64,000 nucleotides of DNA from Cytophaga aurantiaca DSM 3654 (GTDB lineage: Bacteria; Bacteroidota; Bacteroidia; Cytophagales; Cytophagaceae): NCBI RefSeq assembly GCF_000379725.1, contig NZ_KB903654.1, forward strand, positions 1-64,000, in the 5' to 3' direction. This document shows positions 33,343 through 42,449 of this stretch, one piece after another (within the stretch, counting starts at the first letter, position 1; each line of letters opens with the position of its first letter). The position numbers and the translations under genes are program-made. Below the pieces are notes generated by a model. The model had not been told where the DNA came from and ran no database searches. It saw only the letters and a program-made list of their open reading frames with translations.

Positions 33343-35589
33343 TTAAAAACCGTCTTCCACTTCCGGATCTTCATTATGAGGCAATTCGTCCGGCAGCAGT
33401 TCTTCATCCAATAAATGATCTCCTACAGGTGTAGCATCCGTTGTCTTCCCATCCGGTTTCATAAACAAGTAAGCCGGATAACCAATCGATCCATCCTTCT
33501 GCACACCTTGCATATAATACGCCCATACAGGCAAAGCCATACGCGCACCTTGTCCATACGTCATAGTATTGAAACGGATCACACGTTTTTCACCCCCAAC
33601 CCACACGCCGGTTACAAGATTTGGTGTAATACCCATAAACCAACCATCTGCTGAATTCTGTGTTGTACCGGTCTTACCTCCAAGTTCTCCTTGTAAGTTA
33701 AATTTACTTCTTAAATCTACGGATGTACCACCTGCTTCTTCAACCGATCCTTTTAATAGTTCGATCATATTATAAGCTGTTTCTTCGTTGATCACCTGAC
33801 GGCTATTCGTATTAAATTCTTCCAATACATTTCCATGTTTATCTTCTATGCGAAGTAAAAATTGGGGCTGCGTCCAGATGCCTTCGTTTACGAAAACACT
33901 GTAGGCATTCACCATCTCAAACAGGGTAACATCACCTGTACCCAGACATAATGCAGGTGTTGGTTCAAGCTCACTTTTTATTCCCATGCGTTTTGCAAAT
34001 GCAACAAGAGAATCCGGTCCTACCAAATTCATAAGCTGTGCACTGATCGAGTTTACAGAACGTGCCAGTGCTTGTCTCAATGTCAGTTCTTCATTCGAGA
34101 ACTTCCCATTACTATTGTTTGGAGTCCACGGTGAACCGCCGGGAATGGGAATACTGATTGGTGCATCCGGAAATTTAGAATCCGGAGTCAATCCTTTCTC
34201 TTCCATTGCATAGGCATACAAAATAGGTTTGAACGTAGAACCCGCCTGACGCTTGCCTTGCAGCACATGATCAAAAGGAAAATAAGCATAATCGATATTA
34301 CCTACCCAGGCACGTACGTATCCACTTTTGGGATCCATTGAAAATAAACCTGTGCGCAATAATTTTAACGAGTGACGGATAGAATCTAAAGGAGACATCA
34401 TTGTGTCGACCGCTCCATGCCAGGTAAATACCTGCATTGAAACTTTCTTTTTCATATCCAGCATTGCCAATGCTTCGTTGCCGTTGTTTTCTTCTTTAAA
34501 TTCTTTAAAATGTATACTTGATTTTGCAAGACGTGTTAACAGATCCGGTTCAGTAGCAGTCCATGGATCTGTCTTAGACCAGCTCTTATTAAATTCCTTT
34601 TGTAAAAATGCCATGTGCTTACGCATGCCTTCTTCCGCAGCAGTTTGCATACGACTGTCGATGGTTGTATATATTTTCAAACCATCTTCAAGCAGGTGCA
34701 TGTTGTGTTCTTTGCACCAATTGAACATGATCTTCTTTAAATAATTTCTAAAATGCGGTGCCAAACCGGATGTTTCTCCATCATCCTGAAACTTCACTCC
34801 TAAGGGTTTTGTTTTTGCAATCGTTGCTTCTGCAAGCGATAAATATTCGTATTTGACCATTTGATCCAATACCGTATTTCTTCTATTTAAGGTGAGTTCA
34901 GGTCGCTTGCGCGGGTTATACAACGACGGACCTTTTAACATACCGATCAATAAACTTGCTTGCTGCAGATTTAATTCTGAAACTGATTTGCCAAAATATT
35001 TTTTCGCAGCAGAACGAATACCGAATGATCTATTTCCAAATTCAACCGTATTGAGATACATCAATAAAATTTCCTGTTTGGAATACGACTTCTCTAATTG
35101 AATCGCAATAAACCATTCTTTAATTTTATGAACCACTGCATTGTCCAATACACCTGTGTATTCATCTGCACTCCTAAGACTGAATAAATTTTTAGCAAGC
35201 TGCTGTGTCAAGGTACTTGAACCTCTTTTCTTTCCCATCAACAAAGATGGTACGATTGCAATAACACCTTTAATATCTACACCGGAGTGTTCATAGAAAC
35301 GCGAATCTTCAGTTGCAATCAATGCATTGATCAATACCGGCGGAAGTTCTTTGTATTCAACATCGTTGCGGTTTATTTCATTATAAAACTTACCCAATAT
35401 TTTACCGTCACTGGAATACACCACAGAAGCCTGATCGCTTTCCGGATTCTCCAGTACATCAATACTGGGAATAGCGCCAAATAAGTTAAACGGGTTTAAG
35501 TAGACCAATACCAATAAAAAAATAATTCCTAAAAAAACGGCCGCTGAACCTTTTAACAGCCAACTTAATAGTTTGTTGTAATCTTTCAT
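33343..35589 (-). CDS. Bifunctional penicillin-binding protein 1A
   Basis: A 748-residue peptidoglycan synthase of class A. One N-terminal membrane anchor (about 16-36) is followed by the GT51 glycosyltransferase with EDSRFYEHSGVD (94-105, catalytic Glu) and GSSTLTQQLAKNLF. The transpeptidase has the Ser-x-x-Lys motif STFK (about 450), SVN in ARSVNSISAQL and KTGTTQN (about 640). The tail is acidic (EELLPDELPHNEDPEVEDGF). All active-site motifs are intact. It acts outside the inner membrane in cell-wall elongation. Confidence 0.94.
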   Translation of the reverse strand: MKDYNKLLSWLLKGSAAVFLGIIFLLVLVYLNPFNLFGAIPSIDVLENPESDQASVVYSSDGKILGKFYNEINRNDVEYKELPPVLINALIATEDSRFYEHSGVDIKGVIAIVPSLLMGKKRGSSTLTQQLAKNLFSLRSADEYTGVLDNAVVHKIKEWFIAIQLEKSYSKQEILLMYLNTVEFGNRSFGIRSAAKKYFGKSVSELNLQQASLLIGMLKGPSLYNPRKRPELTLNRRNTVLDQMVKYEYLSLAEATIAKTKPLGVKFQDDGETSGLAPHFRNYLKKIMFNWCKEHNMHLLEDGLKIYTTIDSRMQTAAEEGMRKHMAFLQKEFNKSWSKTDPWTATEPDLLTRLAKSSIHFKEFKEENNGNEALAMLDMKKKVSMQVFTWHGAVDTMMSPLDSIRHSLKLLRTGLFSMDPKSGYVRAWVGNIDYAYFPFDHVLQGKRQAGSTFKPILYAYAMEEKGLTPDSKFPDAPISIPIPGGSPWTPNNSNGKFSNEELTLRQALARSVNSISAQLMNLVGPDSLVAFAKRMGIKSELEPTPALCLGTGDVTLFEMVNAYSVFVNEGIWTQPQFLLRIEDKHGNVLEEFNTNSRQVINEETAYNMIELLKGSVEEAGGTSVDLRSKFNLQGELGGKTGTTQNSADGWFMGITPNLVTGVWVGGEKRVIRFNTMTYGQGARMALPVWAYYMQGVQKDGSIGYPAYLFMKPDGKTTDATPVGDHLLDEELLPDELPHNEDPEVEDGF

Positions 35590-35640
35590 AAATCAACTAA
35601 GCAATGAATGTTTTTATAGCTTTTTGAGAAACATTTTTAC

Positions 35641-35668
35641 AAAAAAAATGCTTCCCGAAGGAAGCACA
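35641..35668 (-). terminator. Terminator after the TlpA-like gene
   Basis: On the minus strand GTGCTTCC, TTCG and GGAAGCA form a hairpin with a stable tetraloop, followed by eight T residues. It lies just beyond the 35,682 stop codon. Confidence 0.85.
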
Positions 35669-35681
35669 AGATACACATTTT

Positions 35682-36203
35682 TTATTCTGCTAATAACTGT
35701 TTGATCAATTGTTCAGCCTTCGGTTCTGAAGGTGCCGGAGCTTTATACGTTGCTACTCTTCCTTTTTTATCGATCAATACAAATTTGGGTATGTATTGCA
35801 AACCGTAACGTTCGCCTACACGCTCTTCTTCACCTCCATTACGTGCAATTAAATTTACCCCTACAATGTCTTTTCTTTTCACTACAGATTTCCACCCATC
35901 GATATTATCGTCATTATCAACAGATACATACATAAAAACAATACTGTCGTTACCAACAAATTTCTCTCGGAGTTGTTTTGAATGCGGCATTTCCTGCATA
36001 CAAGGTCCACACCACGTTGCCCAAAAATCTATGTAAACAACTTTGCCTTTATAATCACTTAAACTTACTTTAACACCTTCAGTATTTTCGAGGGTAAAAT
36101 TGGGAGCTACAGGTCTTTCTGCTACATCCGATACAAATGAAGCACAAACAACTACAAGCACAACTGCCATTGTCTGTAAAAATATGCCACGGTTCTTTTT
36201 CAT
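35682..36203 (-). CDS. TlpA/ResA-like thioredoxin-fold protein
   Basis: A 173-residue exported thiol-disulfide oxidoreductase. The N terminus is a signal or anchor (GIFLQTMAVVLVVVCASFV). The redox site is WATWCGPCMQEMP with Cys65 and Cys68, preceded by APNFTLENTEGVKVSLSDYKGKVVYIDF. YIPKFVLIDKKGRV carries the cis-Pro loop. Such proteins reduce disulfides in cytochrome c maturation or envelope proteins. It is a single gene with its own terminator. Confidence 0.9.
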   Translation of the reverse strand: MKKNRGIFLQTMAVVLVVVCASFVSDVAERPVAPNFTLENTEGVKVSLSDYKGKVVYIDFWATWCGPCMQEMPHSKQLREKFVGNDSIVFMYVSVDNDDNIDGWKSVVKRKDIVGVNLIARNGGEEERVGERYGLQYIPKFVLIDKKGRVATYKAPAPSEPKAEQLIKQLLAE

Positions 36204-36310
36204 AACGTTAATGCTATTTATGTTGCCTGATTGCTAAAATAATGCCACAATCTAAACACTCAGGTAAATTACAGAAATATCCTGATAATTGCTTATACAA
36301 TAAAACAATA

Positions 36311-36337
36311 GCCCTGACTTTTATAGAAAGTCAGGGC
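36311..36337. terminator. Terminator hairpin beyond the M48 peptidase gene
   Basis: GCCCTGACTTT at 36,311-36,321 and AAAGTCAGGGC at 36,327-36,337 are perfect 11-bp arms. It lies about 90 bp beyond the peptidase stop on the minus strand. Confidence 0.75.
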
Positions 36338-36383
36338 CATATTATGAATCACAGACTCAATTATTTGTGATAGTACTTAGCTA

Positions 36384-36407
36384 GTGGTTGGTCGAAAAGA
36401 CACAACC
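36384..36407. repeat. Dispersed hairpin, copy shared with 269-292
   Basis: The 24-nt sequence containing GGTTGGTCGAAAAGACAC folds around a GAAAA loop and is an exact reverse complement of 269-292. A looser relative with GGCCAGAAAAGGC occurs near 51,437. It lies in the 3' untranslated region of the M48 gene. Confidence 0.55.
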
Positions 36408-36426
36408 ACGGCAAAAGGTATTTGTA

Positions 36427-37245
36427 TTATTGATGATAGTACTTTAATGCTTCCGGCAAAAAAGCTTCCAGATCTGCTACACGTCTTGCATCTGAAGGGT
36501 GTGTGGACATAAACTCCGGTGGAGCTTGTCCGCCCGAAACCTGACTCATACGTTTCCAGAAATCGATTGCTTTATGCGGATCATATCCCGCCATTGCCAT
36601 AAATACAAGTCCCATCTTATCTGCTTCCGATTCGTGTTTTCTGCTGAATGGCAACATCACACCATACTGTGCACCTGCACCATATGCCAAATCAAACATT
36701 TGTCTTGTTGCTGCAGATTTTGTTGACAAAGCAACATCTACTGCCTCAGCCCCGACCTGAGCAACGATCTGCTGGCTCATACGCTCGTTACCGTGGTGAG
36801 CAATGGCATGTGCAATCTCATGTCCCATAACAACTGCTATACCTGTTTCATCCACACACACCGGCAAAATCGCCGAATAAAAAGCTACTTTGCCACCCGG
36901 CATACACCATGCATTTACCGTGGTATCGTTTTGTATCAGATTGAATTCCCAATTGTAGCCTTCCAATTCTTTGCTGCGACCCTGATCGGCCATGTATTTC
37001 TCAACAGCAGTTTTGATGGTATTTCCAACACGTTTGATCATAGCAACCTGTGTTTGGTTTGTACTCAACGGACCTTGTTTAATAACCTGTGCATATTGTT
37101 CAGTGCTCATCGCAATCATTTGCGATTCCGGAACCAGGCTCAATTGCTTACGACCGGTTACAGCAACACTTTTACATGCTGTATATATTCCAACTGTTAC
37201 TACCAAAGCTGTTGAAATAAAAAATATTTTCTTACTTATCCACAT
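36427..37245 (-). CDS. M48 family metallopeptidase lipoprotein
   Basis: A 272-residue zinc peptidase. The signal FFISTALVVTVGIYTAC has its lipobox Cys at residue 24, so it is membrane-anchored. The zinc site is HEIAHAIAHH (HExxH at 142-146), with the third ligand Glu in KHESEADKMGLVFMA. NAWCMPGGKVAFYS and STHPSDARR are conserved in the BepA/Oma1-like group. The likely role is quality control of envelope proteins. It is a single gene, divergent from the FAH-family gene. Confidence 0.92.
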   Translation of the reverse strand: MWISKKIFFISTALVVTVGIYTACKSVAVTGRKQLSLVPESQMIAMSTEQYAQVIKQGPLSTNQTQVAMIKRVGNTIKTAVEKYMADQGRSKELEGYNWEFNLIQNDTTVNAWCMPGGKVAFYSAILPVCVDETGIAVVMGHEIAHAIAHHGNERMSQQIVAQVGAEAVDVALSTKSAATRQMFDLAYGAGAQYGVMLPFSRKHESEADKMGLVFMAMAGYDPHKAIDFWKRMSQVSGGQAPPEFMSTHPSDARRVADLEAFLPEALKYYHQ

Positions 37246-37306
37246 AGTATGTTATTTAAACTCAAATATAAGATTTTTGTATTGAATGAATATATAAAAA
37301 TAATTT

Positions 37307-37918
37307 ATGAAAATAATCGGCATAGGAAGAAATTACATCGAGCATGTAAAAGAATTAAATAATGCTATAACATCAGCTCCAATTATTTTTCTAAAGCCCG
37401 ACACAGCACTGTTGAAAAATAATGAAGCATTTTATTTTCCAACATTCACAAAAGATATTCATCACGAAATTGAATTGGTTGTTAAAATTTCGAAAGAAGG
37501 AAAAAACATTCAGGAAAAATTCGCTCATAAATATTACGACGAAATAGGTTTGGGTATTGACTTCACGGCGCGCGATCTGCAGCAGCAGGCAAAGGATGAA
37601 GGCTTGCCATGGACATTGGCAAAAGGTTTCAACGGCTCTGCTCCTGTTTCTGAATTTGTTCCGAAATCAGATTATCCGGATGTTCAAAACATTTCATTTT
37701 CATTAACGATCAATGGGGAAATACGCCAAACAGGAACTACAGCGGACATGGTCTTTACGATTGATTATATTATTGCATACATCTCTCAATTTATCACATT
37801 AAAAAAGGGAGATCTGATTTATACCGGAACACCAAAAGGTGTCGGTTCTATTGCTATCGGTGATACATTAGAAGGATTTCTGGAAAATAAAAAAATGCTT
37901 ACCTGTGAAATTCGCTAA
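37307..37918 (+). CDS. Fumarylacetoacetate hydrolase family protein
   Basis: A 203-residue metal-dependent enzyme of the short FAHD1-like type. KIIGIGRNYIEHVKEL opens it, HHEIELVVKISKEG and GLGIDFTARDLQQ give the acidic metal ligands, WTLAKGFNGSAPVSEFVP is the family core and LKKGDLIYTGTPKGVGS the closing motif. Relatives hydrolyse acylpyruvates or decarboxylate oxaloacetate. The M23 peptidase gene begins within its last codons. Confidence 0.9.
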   Translation: MKIIGIGRNYIEHVKELNNAITSAPIIFLKPDTALLKNNEAFYFPTFTKDIHHEIELVVKISKEGKNIQEKFAHKYYDEIGLGIDFTARDLQQQAKDEGLPWTLAKGFNGSAPVSEFVPKSDYPDVQNISFSLTINGEIRQTGTTADMVFTIDYIIAYISQFITLKKGDLIYTGTPKGVGSIAIGDTLEGFLENKKMLTCEIR

Positions 37919-39806
37919 ATACATATTAATTATTTTATTAAGTACATGCCTCTCTGCCCCATTGCTTGCGCAGAGTCAGAGTGCATACCCAAAAGGATAT
38001 TTTATGTTTCCGATCAAACCCGGACAACGGAATTACCTGGCGGCAAACATGGGCGAATTGCGTCCCAACCATTTTCACGGCGGTATGGATATTAAAACAG
38101 ATGGGCAAATCGGCCTACCTGTCTATGCCTGTGCAGATGGCTATGTGTCTCGTTTGCGTGTTTCTACAAATGGTTATGGTAATACACTTTATATTACACA
38201 TCCCAATGGACTGGTTACGGTGTATGCGCATCTTGATAAATTCAATGCAACAATACATGCATACGAACTGGAACAATTGTATGCACGAAAAGAAACCGAT
38301 ATCGATATTGTAATTCCCGCAGGTACACTTCCTGTTAAAAAAGGGGATATCATTGCAAAGTCAGGAAATACAGGCGGCAGTGGCGGCCCCCATTTGCATT
38401 TCGAAATTCGTGACAGCAGAGAAAATGTATTGAACCCTGCCCTATTCGGCTTCACAGAAATCGTTGACAACATCAAACCTACGTTCGACAAAGTTGCTAT
38501 ACGCACAATGGATATCGACTCACGTATCAATGGTGAATTAGGGCGTGCAGAGTATACAGCACAGTTGGTAAGTACTGGAAAATACACCATCACACAACCG
38601 ATCAATGCAAAAGGATTGTTGGGCATTGAAATTAAAGTTCATGATAAAATGAACGAAACACATAATGTGTATGGCATTAACTGTATTGAATTGAAAGTAG
38701 ATGGCAAAGAAGTTTTTTATCACAACTTAGAAACCTATGCATTCAATGAAAGCAGATACATCAACGTACACATTGATTACGAAACGTATATTCTAAAAAG
38801 ACAATATTTTCAAAAATGTTATGTTGCTGATGGAAATAATCTGAATTTCTATTTAATGAATCCCTTACAAGGAAAAATTTTGATCAAAGATACAGCATCC
38901 CATAAAATTGATCTCCGCATATACGATTCGAATGGAAATGCTTCTTCGTTGTCATTTACTGTTAAAGGCAAACAAGAGCAGGCTCCTAAAATTACCAAGC
39001 CTGCAACACCGGTTCCTGATTTTCATATTTATGAAAACACCTTAAAAATTACCGGCTCTGCAAACAACACAGAACCAGCAATTCTATATTTCAAAAATAA
39101 AATCGCTAAGATCTCTCCTGCTTACTACATCAATCAATCACCCGTGTATGTATACGATCTGAGAACAGGTTTACCTGATTCTTCCAAAGCAGGAACCTAT
39201 ACTGCGATCTACGATTTTGTGGAAATGGTTTCACCAGGTAAGAAAAAGGTGGTTGTGGATAACTTAACCATACAGTTCTCCGATTCTACTTTATTTGATA
39301 CACTTTATCTGCGGGTTAAGAAACACCTGATTATAAACGGACAGGAAACGTTTGAGATCAACAATCCGACGGAACCCGTTTATGGACCTATTGGAGTTAC
39401 ATTTTGCCCTGAAATAGCAGCCAACAAAAACGAACGCTGCTACTTCTACAGCATAAATAACTCTGTATCAAAAAAATATGAAGGTGGCGTTTGGCAGGAG
39501 GATAACCTTGTGCATAACTTAAAATACCTTGGAAAATTCACTGTATTAAAAGATTCTATCCCACCTGTAATTACCTACAAATCAAACACAACAAAACGCA
39601 TAAATTTTAGTATTTTTGACCGCGGATCGGGTATCGATAGTATCTATGCTACATTGAATGGCGAATGGGTAATGATGTACTACGAACATAAGACCGGACT
39701 GATCTGGTCGGAGTTTAAAGATCCGACGGAAGTATTAAAAGGAGAATTTGTACTGGAAATAACAGACAATGCCGGCAATACTTCTACTTATAAAAAAACA
39801 TTATGA
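37905..39806 (+). CDS. M23 family metallopeptidase
   Basis: A 633-residue exported peptidase. It starts at GTG, overlapping the FAH-family gene by 14 bp; the signal is ILIILLSTCLSAPLLAQ. The zinc peptidase domain (about 45-190) shows HFHGGMDIKTDGQIGLPVYA, TVYAHLDKF and GPHLHFEIRDS. The long C-terminal part is beta-rich, and only some of it (EFVLEITDNAGNTSTYKKTL) resembles immunoglobulin-like modules. These enzymes cut peptidoglycan crosslinks. Its stop codon overlaps the bcp start as ATGA. Confidence 0.9.
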   Translation: MKFAKYILIILLSTCLSAPLLAQSQSAYPKGYFMFPIKPGQRNYLAANMGELRPNHFHGGMDIKTDGQIGLPVYACADGYVSRLRVSTNGYGNTLYITHPNGLVTVYAHLDKFNATIHAYELEQLYARKETDIDIVIPAGTLPVKKGDIIAKSGNTGGSGGPHLHFEIRDSRENVLNPALFGFTEIVDNIKPTFDKVAIRTMDIDSRINGELGRAEYTAQLVSTGKYTITQPINAKGLLGIEIKVHDKMNETHNVYGINCIELKVDGKEVFYHNLETYAFNESRYINVHIDYETYILKRQYFQKCYVADGNNLNFYLMNPLQGKILIKDTASHKIDLRIYDSNGNASSLSFTVKGKQEQAPKITKPATPVPDFHIYENTLKITGSANNTEPAILYFKNKIAKISPAYYINQSPVYVYDLRTGLPDSSKAGTYTAIYDFVEMVSPGKKKVVVDNLTIQFSDSTLFDTLYLRVKKHLIINGQETFEINNPTEPVYGPIGVTFCPEIAANKNERCYFYSINNSVSKKYEGGVWQEDNLVHNLKYLGKFTVLKDSIPPVITYKSNTTKRINFSIFDRGSGIDSIYATLNGEWVMMYYEHKTGLIWSEFKDPTEVLKGEFVLEITDNAGNTSTYKKTL

Positions 39807-40252
39807 CATTAACGGCTGGCGATAAAGCCCCTGTATTTAAAGGAATAGACCAAGACGGAAATACCATCAGCTTAAAAGATTTTGCTGGTAAAAAAGTAGT
39901 CTTATACTTTTATCCGAAAGACAATACACCTGGCTGCACCAAACAGGCGTGCGACTTAAGGGATAATTACAAAGCATTGTTAAAAGCAGGTTATGTAGTT
40001 ATTGGCGTAAGCAGCGACAGTGCTAAGTCTCATAAAAAATTCATCGAAAAATTTGAACTTCCTTTTCCTCTGATTGCAGACGAAGACAAAAGCATTCACG
40101 AACAATATGGTGTTTGGGGTGAAAAATCCATGTATGGCAAAACATATATGGGTACGCTTCGCACAACATTCATAATCGATGAAAAAGGGAAAATTGAAGA
40201 AGTCATTTCAAAAGTAAAAACAGACGAACATACAGCACAAATTTTAAAATAG
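39803..40252 (+). CDS. bcp: Thioredoxin-dependent peroxiredoxin (Bcp/PrxQ)
   Basis: A 149-residue peroxiredoxin that reduces hydrogen peroxide and organic hydroperoxides. The site is FYPKDNTPGCTKQACDLRD, with peroxidatic Cys45 and resolving Cys50 five residues later as in the Bcp subgroup. GVSSDSAKSHKKFIEKF and TTFIIDEKGKI complete the fold. It overlaps the M23 gene by 4 bp and precedes transketolase by 13 bp, so FAH, M23, bcp and the two transketolase genes likely form one operon. Confidence 0.94.
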   Translation: MTLTAGDKAPVFKGIDQDGNTISLKDFAGKKVVLYFYPKDNTPGCTKQACDLRDNYKALLKAGYVVIGVSSDSAKSHKKFIEKFELPFPLIADEDKSIHEQYGVWGEKSMYGKTYMGTLRTTFIIDEKGKIEEVISKVKTDEHTAQILK

Positions 40253-40265
40253 AAAATCAATAATC

Positions 40266-41108
40266 ATGTCAGAATACACAGAACTGAAAAAAGTTGCATC
40301 TCAAGTAAGAAGAGATATTGTACGTATGGTACACGGTGCCAAAGGCGGTCACCCGGGCGGTGCATTAGGCTGTACCGATCTATTGGTACTTTTATATTTC
40401 AAATTGATGAAGCACGATAAAAACTTCAAGATGGATGGCATCGGTGAAGATATTTTTTATCTTTCAAACGGACACATCTCCGCTGTGTTGTATAGCGTGT
40501 TAGCACGTTCTGGTTATTTCCCGGTTGCTGAATTGGCTACACACCGTAAGATCAACTCCCGTTTACAAGGTCACCCTACTCCGCACTCTCATTTACCAGG
40601 CGTGCGTATGGCATCGGGTTCATTGGGACAAGGCCTATCTGTAGGTTGTGGAACAGCACAGGCTAAAAAATTAAATAAAGACGATCGCTTCGTATATGTA
40701 TTGATGGGCGATGGCGAACAACAGGAAGGACAAGTATGGGAAGCAGCAATGTATGCACCACATACAAAATTAGATAACCTGATTGGTTTCGTGGATTACA
40801 ACGGGCAGCAGATCGACGGTCCATGCGACAAAGTTATGTCACTAGGCGATCTTGGAGCTAAGTACAAAGCATTTGGATGGAATGTACTTTCATGCGATGG
40901 TCATGATTTTGCAGAATTAGAGAAAACGATTCTTAAAGCACAGGCGAACAAAGGTACTGGCGTACCAACAATGATTTTAATGAAGTCTGAAATGGGTGCC
41001 GGTGTAGATTATATGATGGGTTCACACAAGTGGCATGGTACTGCACCAAACGATGCTGAATTAGCATCTGCTCTTACGCAGTTATTAGAAACATCAGGTG
41101 ATTATTAA
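40266..41108 (+). CDS. Transketolase, N-terminal (thiamine-binding) subunit
   Basis: A 280-residue half of a split transketolase. HGAKGGHPGGALGCTDLLVLLY is the N-terminal signature and VLMGDGEQQEGQVWEAAMYA the thiamine diphosphate motif. It ends with SHKWHGTAPNDAEL before the point at which single-chain enzymes continue. The other half follows 27 bp later. Together they shuttle two-carbon units in the pentose phosphate pathway. Split enzymes are common in Bacteroidota and archaea. Confidence 0.94.
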   Translation: MSEYTELKKVASQVRRDIVRMVHGAKGGHPGGALGCTDLLVLLYFKLMKHDKNFKMDGIGEDIFYLSNGHISAVLYSVLARSGYFPVAELATHRKINSRLQGHPTPHSHLPGVRMASGSLGQGLSVGCGTAQAKKLNKDDRFVYVLMGDGEQQEGQVWEAAMYAPHTKLDNLIGFVDYNGQQIDGPCDKVMSLGDLGAKYKAFGWNVLSCDGHDFAELEKTILKAQANKGTGVPTMILMKSEMGAGVDYMMGSHKWHGTAPNDAELASALTQLLETSGDY

Positions 41109-41135
41109 TCCATATCAACAGAAGACTTTACAACA

Positions 41136-42092
41136 ATGAAAAAATATCCATTTACAGAAAAGAAAGATACCCGTTCCGGATTTGGTGACGGGATGACAGA
41201 ATTAGGAAAAACAAATCCAAACGTAGTTGCACTATGTGCCGATTTGACTCCTTCATTAAAATTAAACGACTTCGAAAATCAAAATCCGGAACGTTTCTTC
41301 CAGATCGGTATTGCTGAAGCAAACATGATCAGCATAGCTGCTGGTATGACGATTGGTGGTAAAATTCCATTCACTGCTACGTTTGCAAACTTCTCTACAG
41401 GTCGTGTTTATGACCAGATCAGACAGTCGGTTGCGTATTCTGATAAGAACGTAAAAATCTGTGCTTCACACGCAGGTTTAACTTTGGGTGAAGATGGTGC
41501 AACACACCAGATCCTTGAAGATATCGGTTTGATGAAAATGCTTCCGGGCATGACTGTAATCAACCCATGTGATTACAATCAAACAAAAGCTGCTACGATT
41601 GCAATTGCAGATCACAAAGGACCTGTATACTTACGTTTCGGTCGTCCTGCATTGCCTGTATTTACTGCTCCCGATCAAAAATTTGAGATCGGTAAAGCAT
41701 GGATGGTAAACGAAGGCAAAGACGTTACAATCATCGCTACAGGCCATATGGTTTGGGAAGCAATTCTTGCCGGTGAAAAATTAGCAGAACTTGGCATTGA
41801 TGCAGAGATCATCAATATCCATACAATTAAACCATTGGATGAAGAAGCAATTTTGAAATCTGTTGGTAAAACAGGTTGTGTAGTTACTGCTGAAGAACAC
41901 AACATCTTAGGTGGTTTGGGCGAAAGCGTTGCGCGCGTATTAGCAAGCAACCTTCCTACTCCTATTGAGTTTGTTGCCGTGCAGGATACATTCGGTGAAA
42001 GTGGAACTCCGGATCAATTGATGGAGAAGTATGGTTTGAAAGACCGCCATATTGTTGAAGCAGTTCAACGCGTGATCAAGAAAAAGAAATAA
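41136..42092 (+). CDS. Transketolase, C-terminal subunit
   Basis: A 318-residue partner of the upstream gene. It contains the pyrimidine-binding domain (ALCADLTPSLKLNDF, RFFQIGIAEANMISIAAGM, ATFANFSTGRVYDQIRQS) with the Glu that activates thiamine, and the C-terminal domain (ATGHMVWEAILAGEKL, VTAEEHNILGGLGESVA). It ends in a lysine-rich tail (VQRVIKKKK). A terminator follows 22 bp beyond the stop. Confidence 0.94.
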   Translation: MKKYPFTEKKDTRSGFGDGMTELGKTNPNVVALCADLTPSLKLNDFENQNPERFFQIGIAEANMISIAAGMTIGGKIPFTATFANFSTGRVYDQIRQSVAYSDKNVKICASHAGLTLGEDGATHQILEDIGLMKMLPGMTVINPCDYNQTKAATIAIADHKGPVYLRFGRPALPVFTAPDQKFEIGKAWMVNEGKDVTIIATGHMVWEAILAGEKLAELGIDAEIINIHTIKPLDEEAILKSVGKTGCVVTAEEHNILGGLGESVARVLASNLPTPIEFVAVQDTFGESGTPDQLMEKYGLKDRHIVEAVQRVIKKKK

Positions 42093-42114
42093 TTTCTGAT
42101 ATAGAATAAATTTA

Positions 42115-42146
42115 AAACCGATGCATTCGTGCATCGGTTTTTTTAT
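42115..42146 (+). terminator. Terminator after transketolase
   Basis: AAACCGATGC at 42,115-42,124 and GCATCGGTTT at 42,131-42,140 flank ATTCGT, followed by a T-run. It closes the operon that starts at 37,307. Confidence 0.9.
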
Positions 42147-42199
42147 GAACATATCGACGCCTTGGAAAGAAGTGGTTGGTAGTTTGCGCAAATACATTT

Positions 42200-42427
42200 T
42201 ACTTACAGAATTAGTCACAGAATTAGTCACAGCTGCGCAAACATACCGAACCACGGCATATTTAGTGTCGACTGAAAACACTGCATCTAGCGCCAGTCTT
42301 TAGCGAAGCGGTGACTGGTGCTCACCATTTGGTAGTCTTTGACTACACCATTATTAAACAAATGCAGTCAAAGACTGCAAAAACAGAAGACACCAGTCCC
42401 GCTTACGCTAAAGACTGGCGCCAGAAA
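42200..42427. repeat. 14-bp tandem repeat and full copy of the dispersed palindromic element
   Basis: GAATTAGTCACA repeats with a 14-bp step at about 42,209-42,235. From 42,286 to 42,427 lies a full copy of the element also at 10,186: outer ends AGCGCCAGTCTTTAGCG and CTAAAGACTGGCGCCAG, inner arms GTAGTCTTTGACTAC and GCAGTCAAAGACTGC. It reaches to 23 bp before the fabH start, so it may carry or affect that promoter. Confidence 0.7.
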
Positions 42428-42449
42428 CAGCAGCTTATATATATTAACG

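Noticed and set aside
40266-42092. Frameshifted single-chain transketolase
   Set aside because: The two halves have separate starts and stops at the known subunit boundary with a 27-bp gap; split enzymes are normal in this phylum.
42339-42449. 37-codon N-terminal extension of FabH
   Set aside because: It lies largely inside the dispersed palindromic element; the conserved FabH start is at 42,450.
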